A stretch of DNA of 64,000 bases from Cristatella mucedo (Eukaryota; Bryozoa; Phylactolaemata; Cristatellidae): the NCBI GenBank assembly GCA_009760855.2, contig WPIO01000074.1, forward strand, positions 1,594,501 to 1,658,500, in the 5' to 3' direction. A program made the translations under genes and the position numbers. Of the stretch, positions 36,335 to 48,085 are shown one piece after another; the stretch's first letter is position 1, and each line of letters begins with the position of its first letter. Below the pieces are notes generated by a model. The model made no database searches, was not told the DNA's origin, and was given only the letters and a program-made list of their open reading frames with translations.

Positions 36335-37060
36335 AAATAATAATAGTAATAATGCATTTTTTACAGCACCCTCGGAGAATCCACTCGCCTTTTACACAGT
36401 TTACATTTGCTGCAAAGGAAGCATGATCCAAACGGTTGGCGGTAGCTTGCTCAGCGACAGCAACCCTAACATGATTACAGGTGAGGTGATATGCACAAGA
36501 TCACGATGCTTATAGAATTAATGGCAGCATGCTAAGTAAGTGCACACAAGACAAATCGCATGGACCCACTAAATACTGTGATAGAAAGATGCGTTTTCAC
36601 CTTCTATTTTAATGCGTTCGAGTCAGGTAATGTTGTGCCACCTGTCGGAAGTGAGTCCGAGGCTTCGTGAGTGTTTGAACTAAAGGCACAGTGTCCAAGG
36701 GATTTGAGGTTCGTAAGAGCTACCGGTAAACGATTGAATTCGGAAAATCTGGTGGTGCTACTGGTGGGACGTCTGGTGAGAAAGTAGAACTGATAAGTAA
36801 GCTGAAGCCATAGAATGAAGGGATGTAAGCTTGAGTGACCAATACCTGAAGTCGATGCTCGGCTTGTCTGGGTGCCAGTGCTGGTTGGTAAGAAGCTGTG
36901 TGATTTATCCACGATGATGCTCGGGACTGACAAGCGTAGCTGCAGTAGCAGCAAAGGACTGCGCTGAGGCCAGAGAGGCTCTAGATTTTATGGTTGCCGC
37001 AAACACAGCTAATATCAATAGAAATGGTCATGCAGTCAGAACAGGAGTCAGACCCGGGCC
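36335..37060 (-). mobile_element. L2/CR1-type LINE 3' part, minus strand, duplication I copy 2
   Basis: Paralogue of 20826-21560: AATAATAATAGTAATAATGC tract, GCACCCTCGGAGAA, GCAGCATGCTAAGTAAGTGC and the same decayed coding end. The central part is much more similar to copy 1 than the outer part. Confidence 0.75.
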
Positions 37061-37139
37061 AGATGAAGCCATTGCTGGCTGCTGGTGCTAGCCGGCTGCT
37101 TAACGCTGTTGAACGGCTTCTTCAGTTGATTTGGAAAAC

Positions 37140-37344
37140 GTTCTACTTGGTACAGGGCGGCTTGAGCCGAGATGGTGTGGACTAGGTAGGTGGCCACCTT
37201 TCACGACCTCGGTCCGAGGTCATTTGCTCGAATCCTGCGGCTGGCAATTGCTTTATTGCAGAGCTGCGATCGGTGGTGAAGAGACATGGCATGATACAAA
37301 ATCCAATCGTGTGCTTCTACCTCAAACAATATACTTGCTATTTT
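37140..37344 (+). mobile_element. tRNA-derived SINE, family B
   Basis: TGTGGACTAGGTAGGTGG, CCGAGGTCATTTGCTCGAAT and GGCTGGCAATTGCTTTATTG. Paralogue of 21655-21854. Confidence 0.7.
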
Positions 37345-37505
37345 TTTAACAACCTCGTTTGCAGAGCGACAGAAGAGCCTGTGCAGCTATGACCGTGCAT
37401 GCGGTGATAAAGAGTCACTCATCTCTCACCGCAGGAATCGAACCAACGACCTCGGGACCGAGGTCGTGAAAAGCGATCACTTTAACTGGTCTGTCATCAC
37501 GGCTA
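37345..37505 (-). mobile_element. tRNA-derived SINE, family B, minus strand
   Basis: AACCTCGTTTGCAGAGCGAC, GAAGAGCCTGTGCAGC, GCGGTGATAAAGAGTC, then GGAATCGAACCAACGACC (B-box reversed) and GAGGTCGTGAAAAGCGA. Together with the preceding plus-strand copy it forms a tail-to-tail inverted SINE pair. Confidence 0.75.
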
Positions 37506-38639
37506 ACTATGCACCACAGAGAACGAGAAGCGGTTCTAGGTGGTGGGGCAGTCACCACAGCTTGTGGCATGGAAGCTGCACAGCAGGATGTCTGTATGCG
37601 ATGTGCCAAAGTCGGCTGAAGGAGAGAAGATATCATTGCACGAGGATATCCTAGAGTGTGCACTTTAATTCATTCTATGTCCTAGAGCTATAATTACTCC
37701 ATGCAATTTCACATGGATGCTAGTCTCGTCCTACTCAGCTCCATTGCCCGACCCATGCTGTAACAATTTCTCTCTTCGCTGCGTGCCTTGTCCACCAGAT
37801 TCACCAGATCTTTCTTGGTGATTTTCTCCTGTTCTTCAGTAGCACCACTGTCTTCTTTTGATACAAATTACACAGGTCTCATTTATGGCATTGCATTGAG
37901 CTGACTGCAACAAGTATCACTGCATCCCTTCAACTGTATCACATCAAATATCACTGCCGACAACCACCTACCTTAGCCAACTTGTACATCCGTTAACTGT
38001 GCAGGCAGTAATGCCCATAGCAAATCTCTTAGTCTGGCTAAGACCCATGATACCTACAACTACAATATTTACTTTGCGTGTAAAAATATTGACTAATGGC
38101 AACAGCTAACGGCACTTAGTGGGATTGGTTCGAACGAAAACAAGTGTGCCTGCTATTTGCCTCACTAGGTAAGGAAGCATAGCACGACATAGTCAGGCAC
38201 GAGGGCCAGACGCAAAAAGTACTCCTCACCTCTGCTTATCCTTGCAAATGCAAAGCTAATCAACAGTTTGACACTCCTCAATGACGGCAAACTCGAGGCA
38301 CCTGAAAGAATGGCACGATGTCTTAAGCATCAAATAAGCAGTGGCGAACGATATCGCTTTGCAGCCCTTGACTTCAAAATCTCACACCCTGCAGACTGGT
38401 TTAGAATGAAGACAGCTGATTTTACGTAGCAGCCGTACGGCCCTTCGGGGTCGGGTTACCGAGAACGAGGTGAACGGGCTGTGCGATTTAAAACTTCCAC
38501 AGCAATTTAAAGCATACTCAAATAAGTACATGGAAATTAGGCCCATCGGATATCAAAGTTACGCAGGTGCAACAGCTATTGGCTCAAGAAAGTGTTAGAA
38601 GCATATCCGTCACGAGCACGTGTGTAGAAATAGTGTTAT
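37506..38639. other. Unrecognised sequence
   Basis: Nothing recognised. Confidence 0.4.
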
Positions 38640-39490
38640 TTGTAATATTATTATTAATAATGATAATGCACTTGATAAAGTGCCCTCAGAGAACTCAATC
38701 TCTCTTTCGGCGCTTTACATTTGCTGCAAAAGGAGCCGTGATTGAATGGCGAGTAATATCATGCTTGATGAACAACATAGATAACATGGTTATGGATGAC
38801 ATGCACAGGGTCAGCATGCAAATGTGATTAGTGGCAGCATGCACAGTGTCAGCACACATAAGCACATCAAAGATGAATCACAGGGGACCCACTAAAGGCT
38901 GTCCTAAATATGTGTAGTTTTAAGTTCTTTTTAAATGTGGTCAAGTCAGGGTATGTTCTGACGTAAGTCGGGAGAGATTTCCAGGCTTTGGGAGCATACG
39001 AACTAAATGCACGTTCTCTGAAGCATTTAAGGTTTGTACGAGGTATTTTTGACTGTCGGATTCCGAAAAGCGGGTGGTACGGTGCTTGGCCTGGTGGGTG
39101 AGTAGATCTGAGAGATAGGCCTGAGCCAAAGAATGACGTGACCTAAGAGAGAGTGACAAAACCTTGATATCGATCCTTTGCTAGGCTGGTAGCCAGTGCA
39201 GGTAGGCGAAAAGTGATGTGACGTGGCAACTGCGCCGCTCACGACAGACAAGCCTAGCTGCAGAGTTTTGCATCAGCTGCAATCGCCTGAACGCACATGC
39301 TGGTAGGCCAGCAAGCAGGGAGTTACAGACGTCGAGACGGGATGTCACAAATGCATTGACCAACTTAGACGTGGTATTCTTATCTAAACAAGCCAGAATT
39401 TGAGCAATGTTATGTAGCTGAAAGTAGGCAGACTTGATTGTGGAGCTGTTTTGTCCAAGGCTGCTATGAATGTTGTCAAAAGTAACATTA
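38640..39490 (-). mobile_element. L2/CR1-type LINE 3' part, minus strand, best preserved
   Basis: Left end: ATTATTATTAATAATGATAA tract, GTGCCCTCAGAGAACTCAAT, GGCGCTTTACATTTGCTGCA, then the 3' UTR. The minus-strand coding end reads HNIAQILACLDKNTTSKLVN, AFVTSRLDVCNSLLAGLP, LQLMQNSAARLVCRERR and SLFAYLHWLPA. After one frameshift it continues IDIKVLSLSLRSRHSLAQ, AYLSDLLTHQ and a PKPGNLSRLTSEHTLT end (family: PKLWNSLPLxLRxxxSLxxF). This is the classic region after the reverse transcriptase thumb in L2/CR1 LINEs. The frame is open for some 90 codons up to the frameshift, so this is the youngest coding remnant in the window. Confidence 0.85.
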
Positions 39491-41139
39491 TTTAATGGAG
39501 AGAAGCCTCTCCCAAGCGTGAACACACAACTGCAGATAAATGGCCATATGCAGGCTTTCACATTCACATCTCCAATTCCATGAGAACACAACCGTGCCCA
39601 CTTTGGCGTAGACGACTGACTGCACACGTGAGTGAGCATGCGACTGCAGGTGCGCAGACGCGTGCTCGAGCAGTCATGAGTGCGACTGCTCGAGCCACTG
39701 TTCACGCGACTGAGCACGCAACTGTGGGCAACAGTCAAGAAAGCACACACGGGTTGGGGCACAACAACCTGTGCGAGCAAGCACTAACGAAGGGAAGAGC
39801 TAGCGATAACTACAGATCAGGAGAACTCGCAAAGCAAGCATCTGGTTAGTCAGGCGTTTTCTGCCCTAGCAGCCAAACTCGCAATCAGGACGGGAGCTGT
39901 GCACGTAGGGGGGGGGGAATATGATGAAACCTAGGCTGCCCGTCCAGCCGGTGGCTTCCTATGCTTCTGACCGTGGCAGGAAATGCGACACCCGATCTTT
40001 GGCACCTGACCTTTGCACGCATGCACACACGAAGCAGTGTGAAAGTGTCATGCGAGCCTACCCTCACCAGTGGTAGCTGTGGTCCATCTAGCATTTTCAC
40101 TAGGCTGCATGTGAAATGCTGATGGCAGACAGGCGGCTGGTAATCCCTAGCGACTGGCAGTCGACGGGCAGCCATCAACGTGCTGCCAGATCCACACACC
40201 GACAGCAAAGCTGGCTGAAACAACAAAATCTATGACAGACTGGTGAAACTGGTGTTCTCAAAAGCCAAACAAGGTGCTTGACGAAAAAATTTTAAGTCCC
40301 GGACGGCTTTAACAGTTTGAGGGCTTCTCAGCTAACTGCAGGACTTCCCTTAAATAGAGGTGCTCCTTATTAACCCTGAGAAAAAATTCGGATTGCATTG
40401 AGATACAAAAATAGAAATCAATCGCTTTTAAGGATTCAGGCGTCGTGAGAAAGGATGTTTGAAGTTTCTCTCGACAACTGCTATCGCACGCGGTACCACC
40501 ACTGGTTTTCGAGTGGTTTTGAATATTAATTGTGAGCAAAACTTCATATTCATGTATATACAGCACCCTATAAAAATGTAATCTCCTCTTACATTCTTTG
40601 CACCTGCCACTGGGCATGTGCCTACCAGCTTGGTAAAAACAAAATGCAACCGATTAAGTAAGCCTTTTGCAGAACCAGGGCGACAGCAGTCTTCTAGGTC
40701 TGACCATGGCTGTATTAGCTGACCGACCGAGTTCTGCCAACTGTCACACTCCTTAGTGGATGTCTATGATGAGCACTCAAACTTAATGGATCAACACTTA
40801 CCCGTCATTTCCTTGATAACGGGCCTTAATGTGACTACCCCAAGCAATGATGCAACAGCTACGTTCTGTTAAACGAGGCCGCACACCAGCAGCAGAGCAG
40901 TCTTGTGCAGATCCGGCGTAAACACATCGAACTCAACATATATTCTCCTTTTCTCTGGCTGAATATTTAAGAAAATTAAGACCTAACACTTGTGAGCTTG
41001 ACGTGAATGTAAGCAGAGTAAATTAAATATAAATCTGAAGTTGCCAGCTCAAATTAGACCCAGCCATAGAGTGCTTGTGCAGTTCCCTTGCACAAGATGC
41101 TCTATCGTAATGATGGACACTCGTGCTGACCCAATGACT
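39491..41139. other. Unrecognised sequence
   Basis: Contains a stretch at 39580-39780 rich in CGTGxxCGAGCA and TGAGCA motifs, and a 9-10 base G tract at 39908. The 102-codon minus-strand frame at 40309-40617 has five cysteines but no recognisable domain and no paralogue for a test. Confidence 0.35.
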
Positions 41140-41280
41140 GGTTTCGCCTGAAGCAATAGACAAGGTTGCATGAGCTTGCACTCTTCAGCATCGTGTTCCC
41201 AAGGCACACGTGAAGCGCCTGAGTATTGATTAGGTTCTCTTAGGGCGCTATACAAATGAACTATATGTTTTATATTTAAC
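41140..41280 (+). mobile_element. tRNA-derived SINE, family A, diverged head
   Basis: The tail is clear: GTGAAGCGCCTGAGTATTGA, TTCTCTTAGGGCGCTATACA, AATGAACTATATG. The tRNA-like head is badly diverged (ACTGGTTTCGCCTGAAGCAA). Confidence 0.6.
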
Positions 41281-42204
41281 GGCCCAGCCACATGCAAAGT
41301 ATCTACAGCCCGCACTCTCAATGGATCCTGCAAAGTCACGTCAGCTCTTGCGGACCCAGCACCTTGCACGATACATGCAGCTTCCATTATCTATGCAACG
41401 TCTACTGTCCATGCAGAGTTAACCATATTCGCGACATGACTTTGTCCGATCCTCTTCGAGCATTCACTGCAACACGCTCCGACTTTGCGGCATGCATTCC
41501 CCTAAGCAAACAACCATACCTCCGCAGTACGCACTTTCGTTACAACATGCACATGCACATTTCGTGCAGCTGTCCATACTACAATTACACACTCACGAGC
41601 AACTCCGTATTCATGAAGGAGAATCGAACCGCAAGAGAGCACAAGTGCCTGCTTCCTGCACGCTTTAAGCATGTGCGATCATAGCACATACAAGTTTGTC
41701 AGCTGAGCCATCGGATTTCAGCAGCGCGTGGAATAGTTCCTATACGATACAAAGGCCCTTCATTGAAAGCCTCAGAGTTGGATTGAGGAATGTCAACATT
41801 CCGGTTTAAAGGAATAGTACCTGATATTAAGATCTTGAATAGTAGCTGTGAAACTTAGTCACGGTTGTAAGCAGCCTGAGGTATGCCTTGGGGATGCCTA
41901 ACATGCCTAACCAAATCTTAGCACCTCCTAGCAGCAACACCTCCAAGCCTTTCGATTCAAATGCAGATGGTAGCAACTATACTAAGAAACCAGCAATTTA
42001 TGCTTCATTGGTTATTAAACGATAGGCACTACTGCATTACAAGACAGTGTGTATCGGAGACGTTTGACCATGTCACACAGCAGTCAAAGATACATGCAAG
42101 CGCTGAAGCGTGCACATTTAGGAACCAGCATTCCTGTTGCAGAACGAAAATGAATAAAAGACAACTGTGTTAATCCAATGAGATCGGGAAGCAATCAATT
42201 TTTT
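41281..42204. other. Unrecognised sequence
   Basis: A 130-codon plus-strand frame at 41292-41684 has no motif. Nothing else recognised. Confidence 0.35.
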
Positions 42205-42475
42205 AAAAATGATAATAATAATAATGCACTTGATAAAGTGCCCTCAGAGAACTCAATCTTCTTCGAGGCGCTTTAAATTTGCTGCAATGGAAAGCGCGAT
42301 TGAATCGTGAGTGTTCTCATGCTTGATAAACATTAATAACTGGTTAGGGGTGACATGCACAGGGTCAGCATGCAAATGTGGTTAGTGGCAGTGTGCACAG
42401 TGTCAGTACGCGTAAGCACATGAAGGACAAATTACAGGGACCCACTAAATGCTGTCCTAAATAGGTGTTTTTATA
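42205..42475 (-). mobile_element. LINE 3' UTR, minus strand
   Basis: ATGATAATAATAATAATGCA, GATAAAGTGCCCTCAGAGAA, AGGCGCTTTAAATTTGCTGC, TGACATGCACAGGGTCAGCA, GGGACCCACTAAATGCT. Untranslated tail only. Confidence 0.8.
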
Positions 42476-43679
42476 ATTACATCTGGTATCACTTACAGTT
42501 CTACTGTGCAAGTGCATAGGGCATATAAGCCTTACAGTTGGGCAGGATATGGTACCGATATATTGCATGCATGCCCAATCACTCCATCTTAATGAATGTA
42601 GTACTCACTGCAGCTGCAGAGATGGATTCAGAAGAAGGGTGTCAACGGCTTTGAGAGCAACAATCGGCGGAGCGTCACATCATGTGTCAAAAAGAACGCC
42701 AGATAAGCCAAAGTGGCCCATTCAGATTCCGGTATCTTAGCATTCAAGTATTGATGATCTTGAAATAAAATAAAAGCTGATGAGAATGCAGATTTTCTAT
42801 TAAGATTGCGCATCTAGTTTGGATTGACTTCATACAATCTTATAAAAGCGTATAACCGTATATGACCGTCTTACCTTAGTGTGTTGTTCTCGGCGCTGAT
42901 CGCGGCTTCGAAAAAAGTTAGCTCTTCAAACAGCCGGCTACAGTGATTTTCATCGTGGAACCGTTGCGATGGTGTGGTTTATGCACGTACTGAGCCCATT
43001 TCACAGCCTACACCAAGTATGATTAAATGCAACATCTTACACCGCTGTGCTAAAGCGATAAAATCGAACCGCCACAACAGCCGGAAGCGACTGCTGCCGT
43101 CCTTGGCATCTAACCGCTCGGGGATTCTCTTTCATCTCCAGTCGCGGGCTGGCCCGCGCGGGCTGTTAGCCCATTTGCCTCATCTTAAGATAGAAGAACG
43201 ATATCTGTATGGGTATTGCTTAGATTATTTCACTAGCTAGTGTCAGCAACTTAAGGTGATATCTCTATAGAGTGGCTCTTTCGTAAGGGTCAATGCTTGC
43301 AAAAGTGCTATTGACTATTGCCCGAAGCGGCCTAACGATTTGGGCAGCTAGGCAGCAGCCACACTAGGTCGATATGGGTTTCCCGGTACAGAGCGGTGTA
43401 CAAGTTTAGCCAATAGTGTTCCCTGCGATCCATGATGTAGAAATGCGAACAGCTGGAGGGTTGTTGCTGTCGGAATCTCGACACTAAGTTCATAGATTGG
43501 GGAAGAAGATCGTTTTGACGGCCGCGAAGCAACAGGTTGATTCGAGAACATGATAGTCTTGCACTGGTAGCATGCTATCTGCTACTTCAAGAATGAATGC
43601 GGAGGTTTACCAGTGGCAATCATTAACCCCTGTATTTATAAATTAAAAACTTGGCTACTTCGACCGGACCAAGCAAGGA
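42476..43679. other. Unrecognised sequence
   Basis: No gene or repeat recognised. Confidence 0.4.
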
Positions 43680-43798
43680 GCACTATAAAGCCGCTTAGGC
43701 TGTGAGTACGCTATACAAAACTCTCCTGCGTAACACCCACATGGTCTTTATGACTTTGTGGAGTTACTGCCGGAGTTACATTACATTACATTACATAA
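43680..43798 (+). repeat. Dispersed repeat with (TTACA)n tail, best copy
   Basis: GCCGCTTAGGCTGTGAGTAC, GCTATACAAAACTCTCCTGC, GTAACACCCACATGGTCTTT, ATGACTTTGTGGAGTTACTG, ending in GAGTTACATTACATTACATT. The four-unit simple tail marks the 3' end of a retroposed element. Confidence 0.75.
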
Positions 43799-44399
43799 TC
43801 TCTGACATCTGCACAGAAATACCTACTAAACAAGAAAAAACCCTTCAGCCATCTGAAATTTTGACGTATAGGTGCGGTTGCAGTAGTCAACGATTGCAAT
43901 CGAGAGAAACAGGGCAATCTATTGGGTGCCTTAATGCTTACTGATTTGATTGCTGAATAAAGACAAAATTGAGCTAATAGTCCAGATTGGTAAAACAGCT
44001 GTTTGGTGAACTTTTTGAGCCAGTGAATGACCCTGCGGAATAAGGTATGCTCTAAAAGAATGTTTAGCAATGGTATTGGTAATCATCTAATAGCTAGCCT
44101 GATAAATACTAAGATAGACAACTCTTATACAGCTGATTATCAAAATGCAATGACAATTTTGTCATTTAGATCATAGTCTTTCAGGGTTCAGTCGATAGAT
44201 AGGTCTTTGAACTTAAAGAGTCCCTCTATATTTCTATAACTCTCTACGTGAATGTCTTCCAGCCCGTACAAGAATATACTTATTTCTCACGTCAATCTGC
44301 ATTGCAGGATTCCCTAACATGCTCCAAACTGCTACAGTTAAGACCAATTCTGCCTGACCTGCTGACGCTCATTAAAGAGAATCTCGTCGACTGCCCGCC
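43799..44399. other. Unrecognised sequence
   Basis: Nothing recognised before the start of duplication II. Confidence 0.4.
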
Positions 44400-45959
44400 G
44401 TTAAAATGGAGATAACTTTGATCTATTCTCTTCTAGTTTCTTGACGTTTTCATTAACTTACACCAAGGAACTAGTCTTACCATCAGGTTGCTTGTCTCGG
44501 GTCATTGCTCTGTGCACCGTGCCCAACCTCAATCTTCGCAGACCATGCCTTCAACTCATATGCAACTAAAACCTAATACTTTCAGCACTCCCCGCCCACG
44601 TAAAAAGGAAAGCCCATGTAGAGTTTTAAGTACTATTTTTACATTTTCTTGTATAATTTATGCACGTATTTAGTTATATTTATTAGTTTATGTTAATATT
44701 ATATAATACTTAAATTTAAATATTACCATTGTTAAATTTACGTTCAAGCTGCTGTCGTCGCCCGTCGGCGGAGTGTCGTTTAAGAAGCTCACGTGCTTAA
44801 TACAAATTACCGAGTAACAGAGTCGTAAGCTACGTACGAACAACGTGCTTCTTGTCTAGCCGCTGCGAGCGACGGCCGCGACTCCTAAACGTCTCAGCTG
44901 GAGTTGCAGCTGAAATTTACGGTTTTCAGTAAGTTACAATAGGCGAGAATCAAATGGATGCTCTATAAAGCGACATAATTCAGTTTCAAAACATCTGGCT
45001 CTTCGTCGGAGTTACAAAGTCAGGCGCCGTAGGTGTAAAAGTACCTCAATATTTGTTCTACAGAGTGCGTCGTAAAAAAGCTCGCATTCAGTAGAGTTAA
45101 TGTGCTGCAAGAATATTTCAGAGACACGACAGATTGCAGTATATGATAATAATTGAAGCACCTTGCAACTAAAATGCTCACACTGTCGGCAGTTTGGTGC
45201 AATACCGAGCTAGGGCTGCTGCTCAGCAGATAGCAAGTCAAGGCGTGATTCGTAAAGGCAGTTGTGGTCAGGTGGTCTTCTCCTGCCTCCGGATGGCGTT
45301 GTTGGTGTGACGTTGCCCTGCACCTTTCAAAGCCACTAATGAAAATCAGCGAAAGCTTAAGTCAGAGGGACAATTTTCCGCACCACTGCCTCGCAGCTGC
45401 TGTCGCGTGTCGTACTGCAATTTCCTAAGACTTCAGAAAAAATGTCATAAAAGGCGAATTTGTATGGACTACGGTTGCAGTCGAGGCTAAATAAATTGCA
45501 TTGCCGAGGTCGAATTTGAGCTCTTGACGCACTGAATTTTTTAATTTCATGAAGCTCATTCAAGCCTCATGTTTCTTTAGCGGCCGGTGAGAATTTGTGC
45601 CATCGGCACGTTAACGAAGGGTACCGAATTGCTTCCGGGCGACTCAACCCTGTGAACTTGGCCGCCATGTGAGCGCAGGTTACATCCGGACCGTGTCCCC
45701 CAGCAGCACATAAAATCAGAGGTAGTTAAATTCAATGAAGACTCATATGTAGAGAAGCAAGAGCCCTACCACCCTCCACTCCCGCTTAAAGAGGGCTCTC
45801 TGAAATCGGCGTTAGCAGAAACTTCCCTTACGATTTACGAGGTAAGACTTGGTTCCTCCAGTTTCCTTGAGTTTAGTTACGAAGTGGAACTGAAGTGCGA
45901 CCATGTTTCAAAAAAATGGCGAACAAACACATTTATTTATCATATCATTTATTTGCTCC

Positions 45960-46070
45960 ATGTGATATGCCCTACGTGTGCTTATGCGTGCTGACGGTGT
46001 GCATGCTGCCGCTAAACATAGTTGCGTACTGACGCTGTGCATGCAACCTCTATGTTTGGCTTTTGTTGTC
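45960..46070 (+). mobile_element. LINE 3' UTR remnant, plus strand
   Basis: GCTTATGCGTGCTGACGGTG, GCATGCTGCCGCTAAACATA, GTACTGACGCTGTGCATGCA. Sense version of the family 3' UTR. It is absent from the corresponding place in copy 2. Confidence 0.6.
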
Positions 46071-46304
46071 ATTGTGTTGTCACGCATCGTGTTGCGATAA
46101 GCCTAGGTTGTGTAGTCGAATAGCGCTTCGGTGCTCAGCCATGACATTCTGACTGGCTCTTGACGGGGCACAGCGGGCCGGAATCGCCGATGATGCGACG
46201 AAGCCCACCTGAGGCTGGCATGACAGGTCGAACGAGCGGTGTACGTCTTGGACCGTGTACGTCTCAGCCGAGGACGCATCAGTTCGTATCAGCTTTCTAT
46301 TTGT

Positions 46305-46420
46305 AATTCAATGTATCTCCGTGTGTAACTCCACAAAGACAATGTGGGTGTTACGCAGGAGAGTTTTTACAGCGAACTCAGTATAAGCCCACTCGCAGCC
46401 TAAGCTGCGTTTGTTACGCA
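46305..46420 (-). repeat. Dispersed repeat with TTACA-type tail, in duplication II copy 1
   Basis: TGTAATTCAATGTATCTCCG, TGTAACTCCACAAAG, CAATGTGGGTGTTACGCAGG, GCCCACTCGCAGCCTAAGC. Shared with 56570-56690, so the insertion predates the duplication. Confidence 0.7.
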
Positions 46421-47049
46421 TTTGGTAGCCAACATGCTTCCAACAAAGAGGAAATTGGAAAGCACAGTAGTGTCAGGAGAGCAGGTGAGGTACGGAGTAG
46501 CATGGAAGTGGCATTTGCAGCAGTAAAACAGGTTTTGTGTTCTGTGTGCCTGAGCACCTGTGTGGGGTTTCAGTGCATGCTGCTAGTCAGAGATCGTACT
46601 AAAGTTAAAGGTAAGTGGCCATACGCAGCAGTGGACCTGATTGTAGTCGTTTAGTGTACCATGCTGATCAGGCACGACACTTGTTAGCGGTTGCTTGCTT
46701 GATACCGTACAAGTCATTAACCGAAAGGGCATCGACATTTTTGCATCTTGGCGATAAGTCATACGATGATAGGAGCTTGAATCGACATTAATTTCCATAA
46801 CAGAACTATACCAAAATCTGCCATTATTATTATGACTACGTCTAACGTTCATACACGATTGGATGTGTTGAGCAATTTTGAGAGCGCGGACATTTAGTAA
46901 GTCCTTGGCACAAGCTGGAGTTCTTCTCTTTCCACGAACTCCTTCGGTATCCCCAGCTTTCTGGATTGAAGAATTGTAACATGCTCCTGGGCTTGAAAGG
47001 ATCAGCGATTTTGAAAGGCATAACACATAAAGGTAGTTGTACCAGGTCT

Positions 47050-47205
47050 TCGCCTAGGAGATAAGATCCTCGCTCGTCATGAACCAGGTAGTGGCCTCGA
47101 GTGCGGCAGTGGGCTATTCTTTATTGTCCGCCGCAAGCGATGGTCATAGGAGTTAAGGAATGTGCAATGCGATATAAAAAACGAAGCTGCTAAACCAGCT
47201 GAGCT
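47050..47205 (+). mobile_element. tRNA-derived SINE, family B
   Basis: CGCCTAGGAGATAAGATCCT, then GGCCTCGAGTGCGGCAGTGG (decayed B-box), then CTTTATTGTCCGCCGCAAGC and GAAGCTGCTAAACCAGCTGA. Shared with 57340-57485. Confidence 0.6.
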
Positions 47206-47850
47206 CTTTCTTCTCTTTCCACTGGCGCTTCAGCGACATGGCAGGCAGTCCAAATGTAAAATTTTTGCTTTTCCAAGGACTGGACTAATATATGTATTAT
47301 GTCGCACCGAATGAGTCATCCCATGATGCAGTGAAGCTACTAGCTGGTGGGAATTAGCATTCAAGTCCTCAAGAAATCGTACAACTGACTGCCGAACTTC
47401 GCTTCAGTCATGCAACACCCCTCGCACCGTTGAATCTCTCTCATCAACCCCCTCGCCCGCTGGACCCGACGAATGTACGGCGGCGCCGTCCTTGATGTCA
47501 AAATCCAGTCTTCAAGATGCTATGCGGCTCCGTAAAGGTACAATTTAGGACACTAATGACCAACCTTTTTAGCTGTGACGTCGACATGCTTTTAGTACGT
47601 GCACCTTTGCATCCCTAATCCTAGCTCGAAGCGACTGGATAAACTGTGGCTAGCAAGACGTTTGCATTATCGGCTGGCTGCCTTGCCTCACGTCGAAACA
47701 CTTCAGACCAACTTAGAACGGCTTGAATCGTCCTAGCAGCCCAATGCAGTCTGCTGAATAGCTTTGCACGGAGCTGGGCAGCAACAATAGCTGCAACAAT
47801 GGGCGGGATTTGCTCCACCAGGTAATTGTCGGGCTATGTTCCGGTCTCGG

Positions 47851-47860
47851 GTCACGTGAC
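47851..47860. promoter_or_regulatory. E-box palindrome GTCACGTGAC upstream of the MP-start ORF
   Basis: GTCACGTGAC, a perfect 10-bp palindrome with a CACGTG core, matching the motif bound by bHLH-zip factors such as the USF and MiT/TFE groups. It starts 235 bp before the ATG at 48086, in CpG-rich DNA, and is conserved in copy 2 (58119-58128) apart from its first base. A transcription factor cannot be assigned from sequence alone. Confidence 0.5.
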
Positions 47861-47993
47861 TGATCCACCGGCGCCGTGACTCGGCATTGCCGTACCCGCC
47901 GCCGTGCCGTTCAAACCGCCACCGAGATTCCGAGAGAAGGCAGCTGTGTAGAAGGCCCCCTATTTACCATCATTTAGGCAGCTTTTAATACTG

Positions 47994-48076
47994 GTAAGTA
48001 GTTCAATGGTTTAGGAACAATCCGTTGGCTGGAGCGTCGAAAAGGCTTTGACGGGAGTTGACTCGTTTGATTTTAG
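47994..48076 (+). other. Probable 83-nt intron in the 5' leader of the 48-kb gene
   Basis: Donor ACTG|GTAAGTAG and acceptor GATTTTAG|AG. The same donor, acceptor and length occur in front of the ORFs at 58344 and 59495. The acceptor leaves 9 nt (AGACTCAAC) before the ATG. The donor matches the U1-binding consensus well. Confidence 0.55.
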
Positions 48077-48085
48077 AGACTCAAC

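Larger units (their letters stand above)
31281..37390 (+). repeat. Segmental duplication I, copy 2
   Basis: Same orientation as copy 1, about 14-15 kb to the right. Differs by an extra stretch at about 31410-31750, the 33136-34257 block nearly identical to copy 1, an extra 2 kb at 34258-36330, then the shared LINE and SINE pair. The two copies are unequal in age along their length. Confidence 0.85.

Noticed and set aside
39580-39780. Regular CGTG/TGAGCA motif stretch as a possible coding or regulatory repeat
   Set aside because: Irregular spacing and no clear repeat unit; the open frame over it is low-complexity.
47470-47818. Minus-strand ORF diverging from the E-box, with a paralogue at 57774-58070, as a second gene sharing a bidirectional promoter
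   Set aside because: The two copies stay open (IPPIVxAxVAAQLR, VFRREARQP) but codon comparison shows about 20 amino-acid changes against 5 synonymous ones, so no sign of selection; copy 3 has internal stops.
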